From positions 1-41,625 of the forward strand of contig JAFQQD010000025.1 of the NCBI GenBank assembly GCA_017411435.1: a DNA stretch of 41,625 nt, read 5' to 3'. The notes under the pieces are model-generated. The model had not been told where the DNA came from. It saw only the letters and a program-made list of their open reading frames with translations, and ran no database searches. Positions 25,129-33,477 of this stretch are shown in pieces (positions within the stretch are counted from its first letter, which is position 1; every line of letters starts with the position of its first letter). The position numbers were made by a program, and so were the translations under genes. The stretch comes from Clostridia bacterium (lineage in GTDB: Bacteria > Bacillota > Clostridia > UMGS1883).

Positions 25129-25296
25129 TCAGTAAAAGAGATAAATAACACACAGGATGGATGCAGCAATTTCCAGAATTACCGCATTAACTGCTGGAAA
25201 CACTTTTTTTCGCTTAAAACCATGGAAAGCAAAGCTGACCGTAAAAATACTGCTCCACAAAAAAAGGAGTAAAAACAAAACTTCGTAACCGTTCAT
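25129..25296 (-). CDS. Small two-helix membrane protein of the ger operon (GerKD-like position)
   Basis: A 55-residue protein with two hydrophobic helices (about 5-24 and 35-54) split by a basic loop, FKRKK. The ATG at 25296 is supported by GAGGT 9 bases upstream; a longer frame starting at 25353 overlaps gerC and is rejected. It follows the gerC-like gene by 10 bases, so it is part of the operon. Several Bacillus and Clostridium ger operons encode a small two-helix D subunit; position and shape match, sequence homology could not be tested. It would sit in the inner spore membrane. Confidence 0.62.
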   Translation of the reverse strand: MNGYEVLFLLLFLWSSIFTVSFAFHGFKRKKVFPAVNAVILEIAASILCVIYLFY

Positions 25297-25306
25297 AAAA
25301 TTTACC

Positions 25307-26515
25307 TCAATTTGCCTCTTCAAAATCGGCGTACATAACATTAAAAGAAACATCTATCTGTGCATTTGAGAACTTTTTCTCCCAGTCGAATTTTTTCCAC
25401 GCTGACACATCTATGAACTGATGCTTTACAGCCTCTCCAAGCCCCAGAACATCGGCACGGTAGGAGGACTGAGCATCTTTTATAAGCTCCTTAGCCTCTC
25501 TGTCCAGTGTCTTTTCCAGAAATGCGCAGAACTGAGCAGATTTGTTCTTGTGATTTTCAATTTTCCCTGCATCGATGTATTCGATGGAAAGAGGAACCTC
25601 GACTTTTATGTGTGCCTTACCGTTCTTTACGGTTCCGTCTATGACAGGACTTCTTTTCTGAATAAGTCTTATTGTCACGAATTCCTTTTTAGTGGGGTAG
25701 GCAATGGAGTAATTGCGCGGATAGTATTCGTTGCAGATAATTCTGGCGAGGTCAGTTTTGAAGCTGCCCAGGGTATCAATCATTTTGTCATTTCGAAAGA
25801 CAGCACAACCAAGAACTTCTGTAGGGTTTTGCGCATCGCGGACAATTTCGCCTGCACGCGCCTCGTAAGAAAAATCGTCATACATATCGGAGACATCTGA
25901 AGACGGTTTGTCAATCTCGTTTTTGTTTATACCCACAAGAGGAACAAGGCTTCCCGAAAAATCTTCCATAACATTGAAATAGAGGTAGTAAAGGTACGCC
26001 TCGTTAACCTTATCATGCGCAACCTTGCTCATAATATTGTCGTAGTATTTCTCAATAAAGGTTTCATGCGAGGGTTTAACCTTCTTAAGATATTTTTCGG
26101 CATCGCCCTGCGAAACGCAGACATATGTGTTGGGACGGAAATCGCGCGAAGATGCAAACCCTGAAAGATAGTCACGGATTCCCTCTTTTGCAATCTCGTC
26201 TGAGAACACCACTATTTTTATATGCGACATATTAAGAGTTTTACTTTTTATAGAGTCTATTTTTCTAAGCGCCGAAAATACGGTGGGAGCCTCGACTGTT
26301 ACGGTGTCAGGCTTCGGTGTAGACGGTTTTTCCTCGCCTCCACCGCCACTGCCTCCTCCGTTCGGATCGGCAAATACGAATGTTGCCTTTACGGGAAAAC
26401 TTTTGCCTTTATCAATACCTACCGCCACGACAAACGCCTGATTTTCTACATCTTTACCGTAACCGCAACCACCAAGGAGCAAAATCAAAACAAGCATTAT
26501 AGAAAGCTTTTTCAT
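25307..26515 (-). CDS. Spore germination lipoprotein, GerC family
   Basis: A 402-residue C subunit of a GerA-type nutrient germinant receptor. The signal peptide ends with lipobox LLGGC (Cys17), so it is anchored to the outer face of the inner spore membrane. The N-terminal domain segment NQAFVVAVGID and the C-terminal region are typical of GerAC/Ger(x)C proteins. Between them is a Gly/Ser-rich linker with a run of Gly followed by EEKPSTPKP (about 55-75). It overlaps the gerB-like gene by 4 bases (ATGA). Confidence 0.92.
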   Translation of the reverse strand: MKKLSIMLVLILLLGGCGYGKDVENQAFVVAVGIDKGKSFPVKATFVFADPNGGGSGGGGEEKPSTPKPDTVTVEAPTVFSALRKIDSIKSKTLNMSHIKIVVFSDEIAKEGIRDYLSGFASSRDFRPNTYVCVSQGDAEKYLKKVKPSHETFIEKYYDNIMSKVAHDKVNEAYLYYLYFNVMEDFSGSLVPLVGINKNEIDKPSSDVSDMYDDFSYEARAGEIVRDAQNPTEVLGCAVFRNDKMIDTLGSFKTDLARIICNEYYPRNYSIAYPTKKEFVTIRLIQKRSPVIDGTVKNGKAHIKVEVPLSIEYIDAGKIENHKNKSAQFCAFLEKTLDREAKELIKDAQSSYRADVLGLGEAVKHQFIDVSAWKKFDWEKKFSNAQIDVSFNVMYADFEEAN

Positions 26516-27594
26516 TTTTTCGCCGCCTTTCTGCGTATTCGCGCAATAGTAAGGATTATAACCGGCAGTGTGGGAAAGAGAAATGTTGAATAGCTTAAGA
26601 GCTTTTCATACAGATAGAACGCACTTCCCTCGCTTGATGGAAGCATAGAAACGAAAAATGTTATTATTGTGATTACGGGAACAAATGCACTTTTTTTCTC
26701 TCTTTCGCGGCTGCCTGAAAGAAGGGAGGCGCTTGTGCTTATAAGGATGCTCATACTGCACATAACAAAGCTTGTCCATACGAAAACAACTATCGGCTCA
26801 AGCCTTTGCAAAAATGCGCCTGATTTTATCATTCTGGTCATCTGATAGAAAGGGAGAAAGAAATTTTTTGACGCGGGATAAGGGACGGTAAGACAGTATG
26901 CAAGAGTAAAGCTGACTGATATGAGTGCAACTATAAGAAAGGTTAAAAGGCCCGCTCTTTTTATATTCTTGTAGTTTTCAAGCATGGGCGCGAAAAAGAA
27001 AAGAAGAATAGTTTCGGGGAAACCGAAATGTTTTACAAATATTCCCCTCATAAGGTTTTTTGTGCTTGTTCCCAGTATGGGAAAGAGGTTTTCCACCCTG
27101 TAATGCGGAATAAGTGCAAGCACAACAGTAATTATCGTCACAACAAGAAGCGGAAAAATAATTGCACTTAAATTTATTGTTGCGCGGGTTCCGCTGTATG
27201 CGGCAACGAATACGGGAACAAGGATGAAAAGTGCGAAAAATTCATCGGGGGCAGTAGTTGCCATTACTGTGCCGAGCGCCTCAACAAGAAGTCTTAAAAG
27301 AAGGGCATTGAATATAGTGAGTGAAATAACATAGATATAACTGAAAAATATCTTTCCACCCTCACCGCAAGCGAGAGAAAAGGTTTCGCTGAGGCACATT
27401 GGGGCGAAGGGTTTATAAAGCCACAGCACGAAAAGAAGGGAAATGCTTGCAATAGCGCACTTTGCAAAAACATCAAGCCACGCGGCGTTTCCTACGAGCT
27501 TTACCATATATTCAGGCAGTATGACAAGGTATTTTGAAAGTATAGCGCAGGAGCAAATGATTCCTATGCTCACACTACCGCTTTTTGTTTTCAT
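26512..27594 (-). CDS. Spore germination protein, GerB family (permease-like)
   Basis: A 360-residue integral membrane protein with about ten hydrophobic segments, the B subunit of a GerA-type receptor; this family belongs to the APC transporter superfamily and binds the amino acid or sugar germinant. It starts 4 bases after the gerA-like stop and overlaps gerC. FGFPETILLFFFAPML is a family-typical segment. Which nutrient it senses cannot be read from the sequence. Confidence 0.9.
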   Translation of the reverse strand: MKTKSGSVSIGIICSCAILSKYLVILPEYMVKLVGNAAWLDVFAKCAIASISLLFVLWLYKPFAPMCLSETFSLACGEGGKIFFSYIYVISLTIFNALLLRLLVEALGTVMATTAPDEFFALFILVPVFVAAYSGTRATINLSAIIFPLLVVTIITVVLALIPHYRVENLFPILGTSTKNLMRGIFVKHFGFPETILLFFFAPMLENYKNIKRAGLLTFLIVALISVSFTLAYCLTVPYPASKNFFLPFYQMTRMIKSGAFLQRLEPIVVFVWTSFVMCSMSILISTSASLLSGSREREKKSAFVPVITIITFFVSMLPSSEGSAFYLYEKLLSYSTFLFPTLPVIILTIARIRRKAAKK

Positions 27595-27598
27595 TTGC

Positions 27599-29197
27599 TC
27601 ATCCTCTCCATTTCCTTGAGATAAACGACTGTCTTTCCTTGCGTTTGGGATTTACATAATCATCACGCTCGTTTTGTTTCCAAACGGGAGGAACAAAAAG
27701 TGCAGTCGGTACACCTTTTTTCGTAATAGGAGCAAAAGGAACTCCCATTGGCATCCCCATTGATTTCGTATCTGTCCATAAAAGGATGTTGACAAAGAGC
27801 CCTGCCACAATCCCCAAAAATCCTGCAACAGCACCTAAAAAGATGTAGAGGAAGCGCAGTATTCTTGCCGAAAGACCAAGATAGTAGTTTGGTGTTGCAA
27901 ACGAGCCTATTGCAGTAATAGAAACGATAATAATCAGTATAGGGCTTACAATCCCGGCTGAAACTGCCGCCTGACCCAAAATAAGCGCACCGACAATGCT
28001 CAGCGTACTGCCAGATGCTTCAGGAACGCGGATACTTGCCTCACGGATGATTTCAAGCGAAATTTCCATTATAATGATTTCGATAAGAGGGGGGAACGGA
28101 ACTTGCTCACGACTTGAAATAATAGACATCAGTATACCTGTGGGGAGCAATTCTGTGTGAAAGCTGACGACTGCAACATATAATCCCGGCAGAAGAAGAG
28201 AAAGGAAAAACGCAATCCATCTTATAGCGCGAATCATATTTACATACGGGTAACGAAGGTAATTGTCTTCTGCCGATTCATTAAGCTCAAAAATGCTTGT
28301 AGGGAGGATAAGCACAAACGGAGAACCGTCAACAATAATTACAACACGGCCGTCAAGAAGAGCGCGTGATGCTCTGTCAGGACGCTCGGTGGAAAGAAAC
28401 TGAGGAAGCGTTGTAACGGACTTATCCTCTAAAAATTGTTCAAGCTCAGCCGCTGCAAAAATATAATCGACCTTGATGCTCTCGATGCGGCGCATAGTTT
28501 CTTTCACAAGTGATGCGTTTGCCACATTTTCAATGTACATTACCGAAACGGGCGTCTGACTGATCGTACCAATTTTATATTCGCGGCACATAAGACTTTT
28601 ATTTCGTATAAGGTGCCTTATAAGAGCCGTGTTTTCACGAAGCTGCTCTGAAAAAGCATCGTTAGGACCGCGTATGATTCTCTCTGTCTGCGGAGAATCA
28701 ACACCGCGGTGCTGCCAGCCCTTGACATCGAGAGAATAAGCTTTTTTCGCACCGTCAATAAGCATGATTGCGCTGCCGAAATTAAGGTCAAAGCACAACT
28801 CTCCTATAACATTAGTTTCTTTGTATTCACTCTGCGACAAAAGAATTTCTCCGACTCCGCGGAAACTTGAAATATTAAGTTCGCGGCTTTTCAGCATAAG
28901 AGGCTTTAGGATAAAGTCGTTTATAAGCTGCTTGTTTACAAGCCCGTCAATGAAAAAAAGTACGGCACTATGCTCTTTTTCACCGATTTGCACAGTGAAT
29001 TCACGCTTTTTCACATCTCCGCTTTTACCGAAGGAGAATTCCTCGCAAAGTGTATTACAATCCTTTTTGAAATTACCGCAGAGAGTAGGACCTCCGTGAT
29101 TTTTCTGTACCTGAAAAGAGGAGGATTCGTCTGCATTTTCAATTGAAAAGGTTTCTCTTGAGGTATATTTATAAATAAAAAGGTCTTTTAATTTCAT
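27599..29197 (-). CDS. Spore germination protein, GerA family
   Basis: The A subunit of the receptor, about 532 residues. A long soluble N-terminal domain (to about 315) is followed by membrane helices from about 325, with the family segment PFPPLIEIIIMEISLEIIREASIR and then VGALILGQAAV. GerA proteins form ion channels opened on germinant binding. The start is placed at the ATG at 29197 because GGTGATG lies just upstream; ATG 29209 is less likely. It leads the ger operon (A, B, C, small D). The operon would be expressed in the forespore; I could not find a confident sigma-G promoter in the 29198-29342 leader. Confidence 0.93.
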   Translation of the reverse strand: MKLKDLFIYKYTSRETFSIENADESSSFQVQKNHGGPTLCGNFKKDCNTLCEEFSFGKSGDVKKREFTVQIGEKEHSAVLFFIDGLVNKQLINDFILKPLMLKSRELNISSFRGVGEILLSQSEYKETNVIGELCFDLNFGSAIMLIDGAKKAYSLDVKGWQHRGVDSPQTERIIRGPNDAFSEQLRENTALIRHLIRNKSLMCREYKIGTISQTPVSVMYIENVANASLVKETMRRIESIKVDYIFAAAELEQFLEDKSVTTLPQFLSTERPDRASRALLDGRVVIIVDGSPFVLILPTSIFELNESAEDNYLRYPYVNMIRAIRWIAFFLSLLLPGLYVAVVSFHTELLPTGILMSIISSREQVPFPPLIEIIIMEISLEIIREASIRVPEASGSTLSIVGALILGQAAVSAGIVSPILIIIVSITAIGSFATPNYYLGLSARILRFLYIFLGAVAGFLGIVAGLFVNILLWTDTKSMGMPMGVPFAPITKKGVPTALFVPPVWKQNERDDYVNPKRKERQSFISRKWRG

Positions 29198-29244
29198 ATA
29201 CATCACCATTTGGTATTTTGTACAAAAAAGGAAAATCTATGCAA

Positions 29245-29268
29245 TAAAAAAGGAAGCGTGCCGCTTCA
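29245..29268 (-). terminator. Second terminator-like hairpin upstream of gerA
   Basis: Stem GAAGCG-GCA-CGCTTC followed by CTTTTTTA on the - strand, about 50 bases before the gerA start. Because a full terminator for the previous gene already lies at 29343, this may act in the ger leader or end a short transcript between them. Confidence 0.6.
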
Positions 29269-29342
29269 CCCATTTCGTGTCCCTACAAAATTCAAAACCA
29301 ATAAATGTTACTCGCGATAAAAACACGCAATTTCCAGTGCGA

Positions 29343-29373
29343 TAAAAAAGGCATCCTCATAAGAGAATGCCTC
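29343..29373 (-). terminator. Terminator after the alpha-CTD-like gene
   Basis: Stem AGGCATTCTC/GAGGATGCCT (one mismatch) with loop TTAT, then TTTTTT on the - strand, 14 bases after the stop codon. Confidence 0.85.
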
Positions 29374-29386
29374 AGTGTGACTCTAA

Positions 29387-29752
29387 TTATTTACAGTTGA
29401 TTTCAAAAATATGATCAAGAAATTCTTTCTTTTCTTTTTCATCGAGTGCCTCGTAGCTGTACTCAAACGCTCTTAACTGAATTTCCTTTGTGCTCTTTGC
29501 ACCAAGGTTTCTGACATCGCCAAGCTTTCTGGAGTTAAGAAGGTCTATAAGACTTCCAATATCCTTGGCACCGTAAGCCATAAGTGCATTATACGACCTT
29601 ACTGAAAGATCCAGGTCCTTGATTGACATTTTGCATAACTGTTCAGAAACGGGGATGAACACCTTAAGTGTCGGAAAAACCTGTGAAAGAACAGGCAAAA
29701 GTCCGTATTCTTCAACGCATCTGTAAACAAATTCAATATCATTAGTTTCCAT
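29387..29752 (-). CDS. Stand-alone RNA polymerase alpha C-terminal-domain-like protein
   Basis: A 121-residue protein whose residues about 45-97 read as an alpha-CTD: LDLSVRSYNALMAYGAKDIGSL, then DVRNLGAKSTKEI. Every residue used by E. coli alpha-CTD to hold DNA has its counterpart (Arg52, Asn55, Asn82, Gly84, Lys86, Ser87). There is no alpha N-terminal assembly domain; the first 44 residues are a different short helical segment. The ATG at 29752 is set by GGTGG; an upstream ATG at 29770 is rejected. It has its own promoter and terminator. It could bind UP elements or contact activators without being part of polymerase, or the fold may simply be reused as a helix-hairpin-helix DNA-binding module. 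Confidence 0.75.
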   Translation of the reverse strand: METNDIEFVYRCVEEYGLLPVLSQVFPTLKVFIPVSEQLCKMSIKDLDLSVRSYNALMAYGAKDIGSLIDLLNSRKLGDVRNLGAKSTKEIQLRAFEYSYEALDEKEKKEFLDHIFEINCK

Positions 29753-29795
29753 TTTTATACCACCATTCAAAATTATGCTTCATTCACCGTAACTA

Positions 29796-29824
29796 ATCAT
29801 AGCATAAAATATGGAAATTTTCAA
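29796..29824 (-). promoter_or_regulatory. Promoter of the alpha-CTD-like gene
   Basis: TTGAAA (29824-29819), 17 bp, TATGAT (29801-29796) with TGC before the -10 (extended -10). Confidence 0.7.
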
Positions 29825-29865
29825 TGTACATAATAACAAAGGTTTTTTGGCGGAAATTGTAAAAT

Positions 29866-29895
29866 TTATAAAAAATACACAAAACCTTGTGGTAT
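29866..29895 (-). terminator. Terminator after pyridoxamine kinase
   Basis: Imperfect stem ATACCACAA/TTGTGTAT followed by TTTTTTATAAATTTT on the - strand, 16 bases after the stop codon. Confidence 0.65.
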
Positions 29896-29910
29896 AAGTG
29901 ATTTTTTTAC

Positions 29911-30738
29911 CTATTTATTGATAAGAGAAGGAAGACACTGCTCAAACTTGAGGCCATACCAATACTTGTCACGCTCATCAAGGGTGCAGAGAATACATTC
30001 GTTTACAAAGTCCGATGCACTTTTTGTAGCATCTGAAAGTGACATTCCGCAAAGATACTTACCGATAAAAGCACTTGCAAATAAATCGCCCGAGCCGTAG
30101 AAAACTCCGTTATAGAGTGGCTTTTCTGCAGAAAAAAGCGTAGCAGAACCTTTTTCATAGGCAACCGTTGAAATGGTTTTTTCATTATGAACTCCCGTGA
30201 TGATAACATTGTTGCAAATATCAGAAAGCGATTTTGCAATAACTTCAAGCATAGAAGTGTCTTTATAATTCTCGGGTTTGTTTCCTGAAAGAATCATCGC
30301 TTCTGTCATATTAGGGGAGATAATATCGGCTTTTTTGCAGAGAGAGGAAAGTTTTTTAGCATAATCTCTGTCAAGTCCTGAATAGAACTTTCCGTTGTCC
30401 GCCATAGCGGGGTCGATGAAAACAACCGTGTTTTCTTTTTTGAACTCATCAATAAAGTCGCTCACTAAATCTATAAGCTCTCCGGAGCCGATATAACCGA
30501 CATAAATCGCATCAAATTCGATTTTAAGACTCTTCCAATGCTGCATTATCCTGTGAAATTCATTATGCAGGGGATGAAATGTATATCCCTTAAATTCGCC
30601 CGTGTGCGTAGATAAAACAGTGGTGGGAAGAACCACTGTTTCTATGCCGAGTGCAGATATAACGGGAAGTGCTACTGTGACGGAGCACTTCCCAAAACAC
30701 GACAAATCCTGAATTGTTACAAGTCTCTTTTGTTTCAT
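29911..30738 (-). CDS. Pyridoxamine/pyridoxal kinase (PdxY-like)
   Basis: A 275-residue ribokinase-superfamily enzyme that phosphorylates B6 vitamers for PLP salvage. The N-terminus TIQDLSCFGKCSVTVALPVISALG is the hallmark of PdxY/PdxK-type pyridoxamine kinases; DPAMADNGKFY and ISPNMTEA follow, and the anion-hole motif is GSGDLFASAFIG near residue 222. The family is separate from ThiD. AAGAGG precedes the ATG. The gene is monocistronic, with a terminator downstream and a strongly folded leader upstream (see 30757-31010). Confidence 0.88.
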   Translation of the reverse strand: MKQKRLVTIQDLSCFGKCSVTVALPVISALGIETVVLPTTVLSTHTGEFKGYTFHPLHNEFHRIMQHWKSLKIEFDAIYVGYIGSGELIDLVSDFIDEFKKENTVVFIDPAMADNGKFYSGLDRDYAKKLSSLCKKADIISPNMTEAMILSGNKPENYKDTSMLEVIAKSLSDICNNVIITGVHNEKTISTVAYEKGSATLFSAEKPLYNGVFYGSGDLFASAFIGKYLCGMSLSDATKSASDFVNECILCTLDERDKYWYGLKFEQCLPSLINK

Positions 30739-30756
30739 AGAAAAAACCTCTTATAT

Positions 30757-30815
30757 AACCAAAAGAGAATAGTCCGAACCTGCCTTAAACGGCGAAATTT
30801 CGGTATCTTTTGGTT
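30757..30815 (-). other. Leader stem-loop upstream of pyridoxamine kinase
   Basis: A perfect 10-bp stem AACCAAAAGA/TCTTTTGGTT (30757-30766 with 30806-30815) encloses a CGAAATTTCG palindrome and ends close to the AAGAGG ribosome site. One arm lies outside the CCGAAC end of element 2, so either the element extends to 30757 or the host leader pairs with it. Confidence 0.4.
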
Positions 30816-31010
30816 TGTCATCCTTGTAAGGCGCAAAGCCTTGCTGCCTCTTCCGCACCAAAATCTACTCAAAATTTCATCCGTTTCAGGTCAATGGAAT
30901 TTTGAGTAGATTTTTGATTGCGGAAGGCAAAAACGCAGGTAATCCTGACGGATTACCGAGTATTTTAACACATCGAAATCGGAAATCCGCCTCTAAAAAT
31001 CAGAGTTCGG
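30774..31010. mobile_element. MITE-like structured element 2 (237 bp)
   Basis: Imperfect inverted ends: CCGAACCTGCC... at 30774 and the complement of ...CAGAGTTCGG at 31010, each followed by a small subterminal hairpin. The centre is a long hairpin whose arms at 30851-30877 and 30898-30925 include AAAATCTACTCAAAATTT with only a few mismatches, then a stem GGTAATCC/GGATTACC. The segment 30820-30880 (CCTTGTAAGGC...AGCC...TCCGCA..AAAAT) aligns with element 1 at 1337-1277. No protein is encoded. It fills the whole gap between the pyridoxamine kinase and Na/Pi genes. Confidence 0.5.
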
Positions 31011-31023
31011 CTTATCAATATTA

Positions 31024-32793
31024 TTAAAGTGAATAGCGCTGCTTATACATATCGTAATTTTCAAAGAACTCGTTTGCGCCTGTTTCCTTAACATTTGAAA
31101 GATATTCATGTGTCTGGAACGAGTTGTTGTCAATTTCAAGAAGACATACTGCGATATTTGAACAGTGGTCAGCAACTCTTTCGTAGTTATTGAGAATGTC
31201 TGAAAGAATAAAGCCAAGCTCGATTGTACATTCGCCAAGGCGCAATCTCTCAACATGATTTCTCTTAATTTTGTGGTTTAACTTGTCTATAATCTGTTCG
31301 AGAGGCTCAACCTTTTTTGCAATATTGAGGTCCTGATTAACAAGCGCCTCGATTGAAAGAGAGAGGATTTCGCGTACTGCATTAGCTATAACGGAAATTT
31401 CACGCTGAGCTTCATTTGAAAATTCGATTTCTTTTGTGTGAATTTCTTTTGCTGCCGCGATAATATTTACAGAGTGGTCAGAAATTCTTTCAATATCGCC
31501 TACAACATGGAGAAGCTGCGAAACTTCATGGCTATCTTTCTGTGAAAGCTTGTATTCGGAAACCTGAAGAAGATATGAGCTGATTTTATCTTCGTAAATA
31601 TCAATTTCGTCCTCGGTTTTAAGAAGTTCATCTGCCTTATCGGCATCATAGTTTCCAAGAAGGTTCATTGATTCGATAAGTGAATTTTTAGTAATAACCG
31701 CCATTTCAGAAACGAGCTGACGGCTTGTTTCAACAGCGAATGCAGGCGATGTAAGGAAACGGGGATCGAGAGTCTTGAATGTTTCGGTTGATTTTCCGTT
31801 TTTCCTGGTCTTTTCCTTTACAGTAGCGATTGTAAGCTTTTCGATAAGCGAAGTAAAGGGAAGAAGAATAACTGTTGAAATAATGTTGAATGCAGTATGG
31901 ATGACCGCAATATTTACAGGGTTAGCCATATATGTTTTTTCCATAAAGGCAAAGCCAAGCGCTGCGTTGAGCGCGTAGAAGACAGAGCATACAATAACAA
32001 CGCCTATCATCTTTATATAAAGACATGCCATAGCAACTCTTCTTGCATCTGTATTACCGCCGATTGAAGAAATAATGGGGGTAACTGTCGTTCCGATGTT
32101 CTGTCCCAAGATGATTGGGAGAGCCACAGGAACAGGAACAAGACCCGTTATTGAAAGAGCCTGCAAAATACCAACCGATGCCGAAGATGACTGAATAATA
32201 GCGGTAAGAATAAGACCCATCATAATACCGAGGAAGGGATTTTCAAACTTAATCAACAATGAAGTAAAGGCAGGGTCATCCTTAAGTCCGCCCATAGAAT
32301 CACTCATTGCTTCCATACCGAACATAAGAATAGCAAAACCGATGAATATTTTACCAAGGTTTCTCTTTTTGTCTGATTTTCCTGCCATTATAAGAAGAAG
32401 ACCAACAAGGGCAAGTATGGGTGTAAAGGATTCAGGTTTGAAAAATTTCAGAATAAAAGTACTTTCTTCAGAAATTGCAGAAAGCGAAAGAAGCCAGCCT
32501 GTAACAGTTGTACCGACATTTGCACCCATAATGATGCCGAGCGTCTGACCAAGCTTCATAATACCTGCGTTAACGAAACCGACAAGCATAACGGTAGTTG
32601 CAGAAGATGACTGAATAATAGCCGTAACACCAAGACCGAGTAAAAATGCTTTGAATCTCGTGGAAGTAAGCTTACTCAGAATTGTTTCGAGCTTACCGCC
32701 TGAAAGCTTTTTAAGACCGTCACCCATTTCGTCCATTCCGTAAAGAAACAGCGCCAGACCTCCAATGAGTGACAGAATTGCAAAAATGTCCAT
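31024..32793 (-). CDS. Na+/phosphate symporter family protein with PhoU-like domain
   Basis: A 589-residue membrane protein of the NptA/YjbB group. Two inverted Na/Pi repeats carry the family motif QSSSA twice (near residues 62 and 205, each followed by a hydrophobic helix); GxNxGTT segments MGANVGTTVT and LGQNIGTTVT pair with them. From about 350 to the end is a cytoplasmic helical domain like PhoU, with repeated acidic/basic helices. Phosphate import or export with Na+ is the expected role; direction is not clear from sequence. It is the last gene of the nadK operon. Confidence 0.9.
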   Translation of the reverse strand: MDIFAILSLIGGLALFLYGMDEMGDGLKKLSGGKLETILSKLTSTRFKAFLLGLGVTAIIQSSSATTVMLVGFVNAGIMKLGQTLGIIMGANVGTTVTGWLLSLSAISEESTFILKFFKPESFTPILALVGLLLIMAGKSDKKRNLGKIFIGFAILMFGMEAMSDSMGGLKDDPAFTSLLIKFENPFLGIMMGLILTAIIQSSSASVGILQALSITGLVPVPVALPIILGQNIGTTVTPIISSIGGNTDARRVAMACLYIKMIGVVIVCSVFYALNAALGFAFMEKTYMANPVNIAVIHTAFNIISTVILLPFTSLIEKLTIATVKEKTRKNGKSTETFKTLDPRFLTSPAFAVETSRQLVSEMAVITKNSLIESMNLLGNYDADKADELLKTEDEIDIYEDKISSYLLQVSEYKLSQKDSHEVSQLLHVVGDIERISDHSVNIIAAAKEIHTKEIEFSNEAQREISVIANAVREILSLSIEALVNQDLNIAKKVEPLEQIIDKLNHKIKRNHVERLRLGECTIELGFILSDILNNYERVADHCSNIAVCLLEIDNNSFQTHEYLSNVKETGANEFFENYDMYKQRYSL

Positions 32794-32811
32794 GATTTTC
32801 CTCCTGTTGTG

Positions 32812-33474
32812 TTATGAATTAAGTTTGTTTACTATATCTATAATCTCGGACGGATGAGAAATAATCACATCTGCACCGCCATTTTCAAGTTCTTCTCTGT
32901 CGCGGAATCCCCACAGCACGCCAATAGTGTAAAGGTCTGCGCCTTTACCCGTCTTCATATCGGTGGCAGTATCACCTATGTAAAGGCATTCTTCCTTGTT
33001 TATACCAAGGTCGCGGAGTATATCATAAACGCCCTGAGGATCTGGCTTTAAGGCAACTCCTTCACGGGCACCGTAGCATATATCAACGCTCCCTTCAGGG
33101 AAGAGTGCATCTGCTACTTTAAGCGCCGTTTCATGTGGCTTATTGGAAAAGATTGTGACTTTAATACCCATTTCCTTGAGCTTTAACATTGTATCAACGA
33201 TACCCTCATAAGGCTCAGTCAGATACAGAAAGTCAGCATTATATTTGCCGTTGTACTCATTGGCAACCTCGTCATAGTAATCGCGGCTTGCCCCAACTGT
33301 GTCAAGCATTCTTTCAACAAGCACTTTAGCGCCGTCCCCGACAAGAATTTTATATTTTTCAGTATCAATTGACTCAAGTCCAGCCTTGTTAAGGGCATTG
33401 TTTGCAAAATAAGCAATGGAATTTATGGTATTTGCAACTGTTCCGTCCATATCAAAAATACAAGCTTTTATCAT
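32812..33474 (-). CDS. HAD-family phosphatase, phosphoglycolate phosphatase-like
   Basis: A 220-residue haloacid-dehalogenase hydrolase. Motif I is FDMDGTVANT (nucleophile Asp8, acid Asp10), motif II is TIFSNKP, and motif III/IV reads KPDPQGVYDIL ... YIGDTATDM. A four-helix cap lies between residues 15 and 85. This layout is that of Gph/PpaX-type phosphatases; 2-phosphoglycolate is a likely substrate and would fit the DNA-repair gene recN in the same operon, because phosphoglycolate arises from damaged DNA ends. Pyrophosphatase activity is an alternative. It ends 3' of rseC-like with a 3-base gap. Confidence 0.85.
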   Translation of the reverse strand: MIKACIFDMDGTVANTINSIAYFANNALNKAGLESIDTEKYKILVGDGAKVLVERMLDTVGASRDYYDEVANEYNGKYNADFLYLTEPYEGIVDTMLKLKEMGIKVTIFSNKPHETALKVADALFPEGSVDICYGAREGVALKPDPQGVYDILRDLGINKEECLYIGDTATDMKTGKGADLYTIGVLWGFRDREELENGGADVIISHPSEIIDIVNKLNS

Positions 33475-33477
33475 GAT

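Noticed and set aside
30739-31010. Known riboswitch upstream of pyridoxamine kinase
   Set aside because: I recognise no TPP, cobalamin, SAM, lysine or other standard aptamer consensus; the similarity to element 1 favours a dispersed element.
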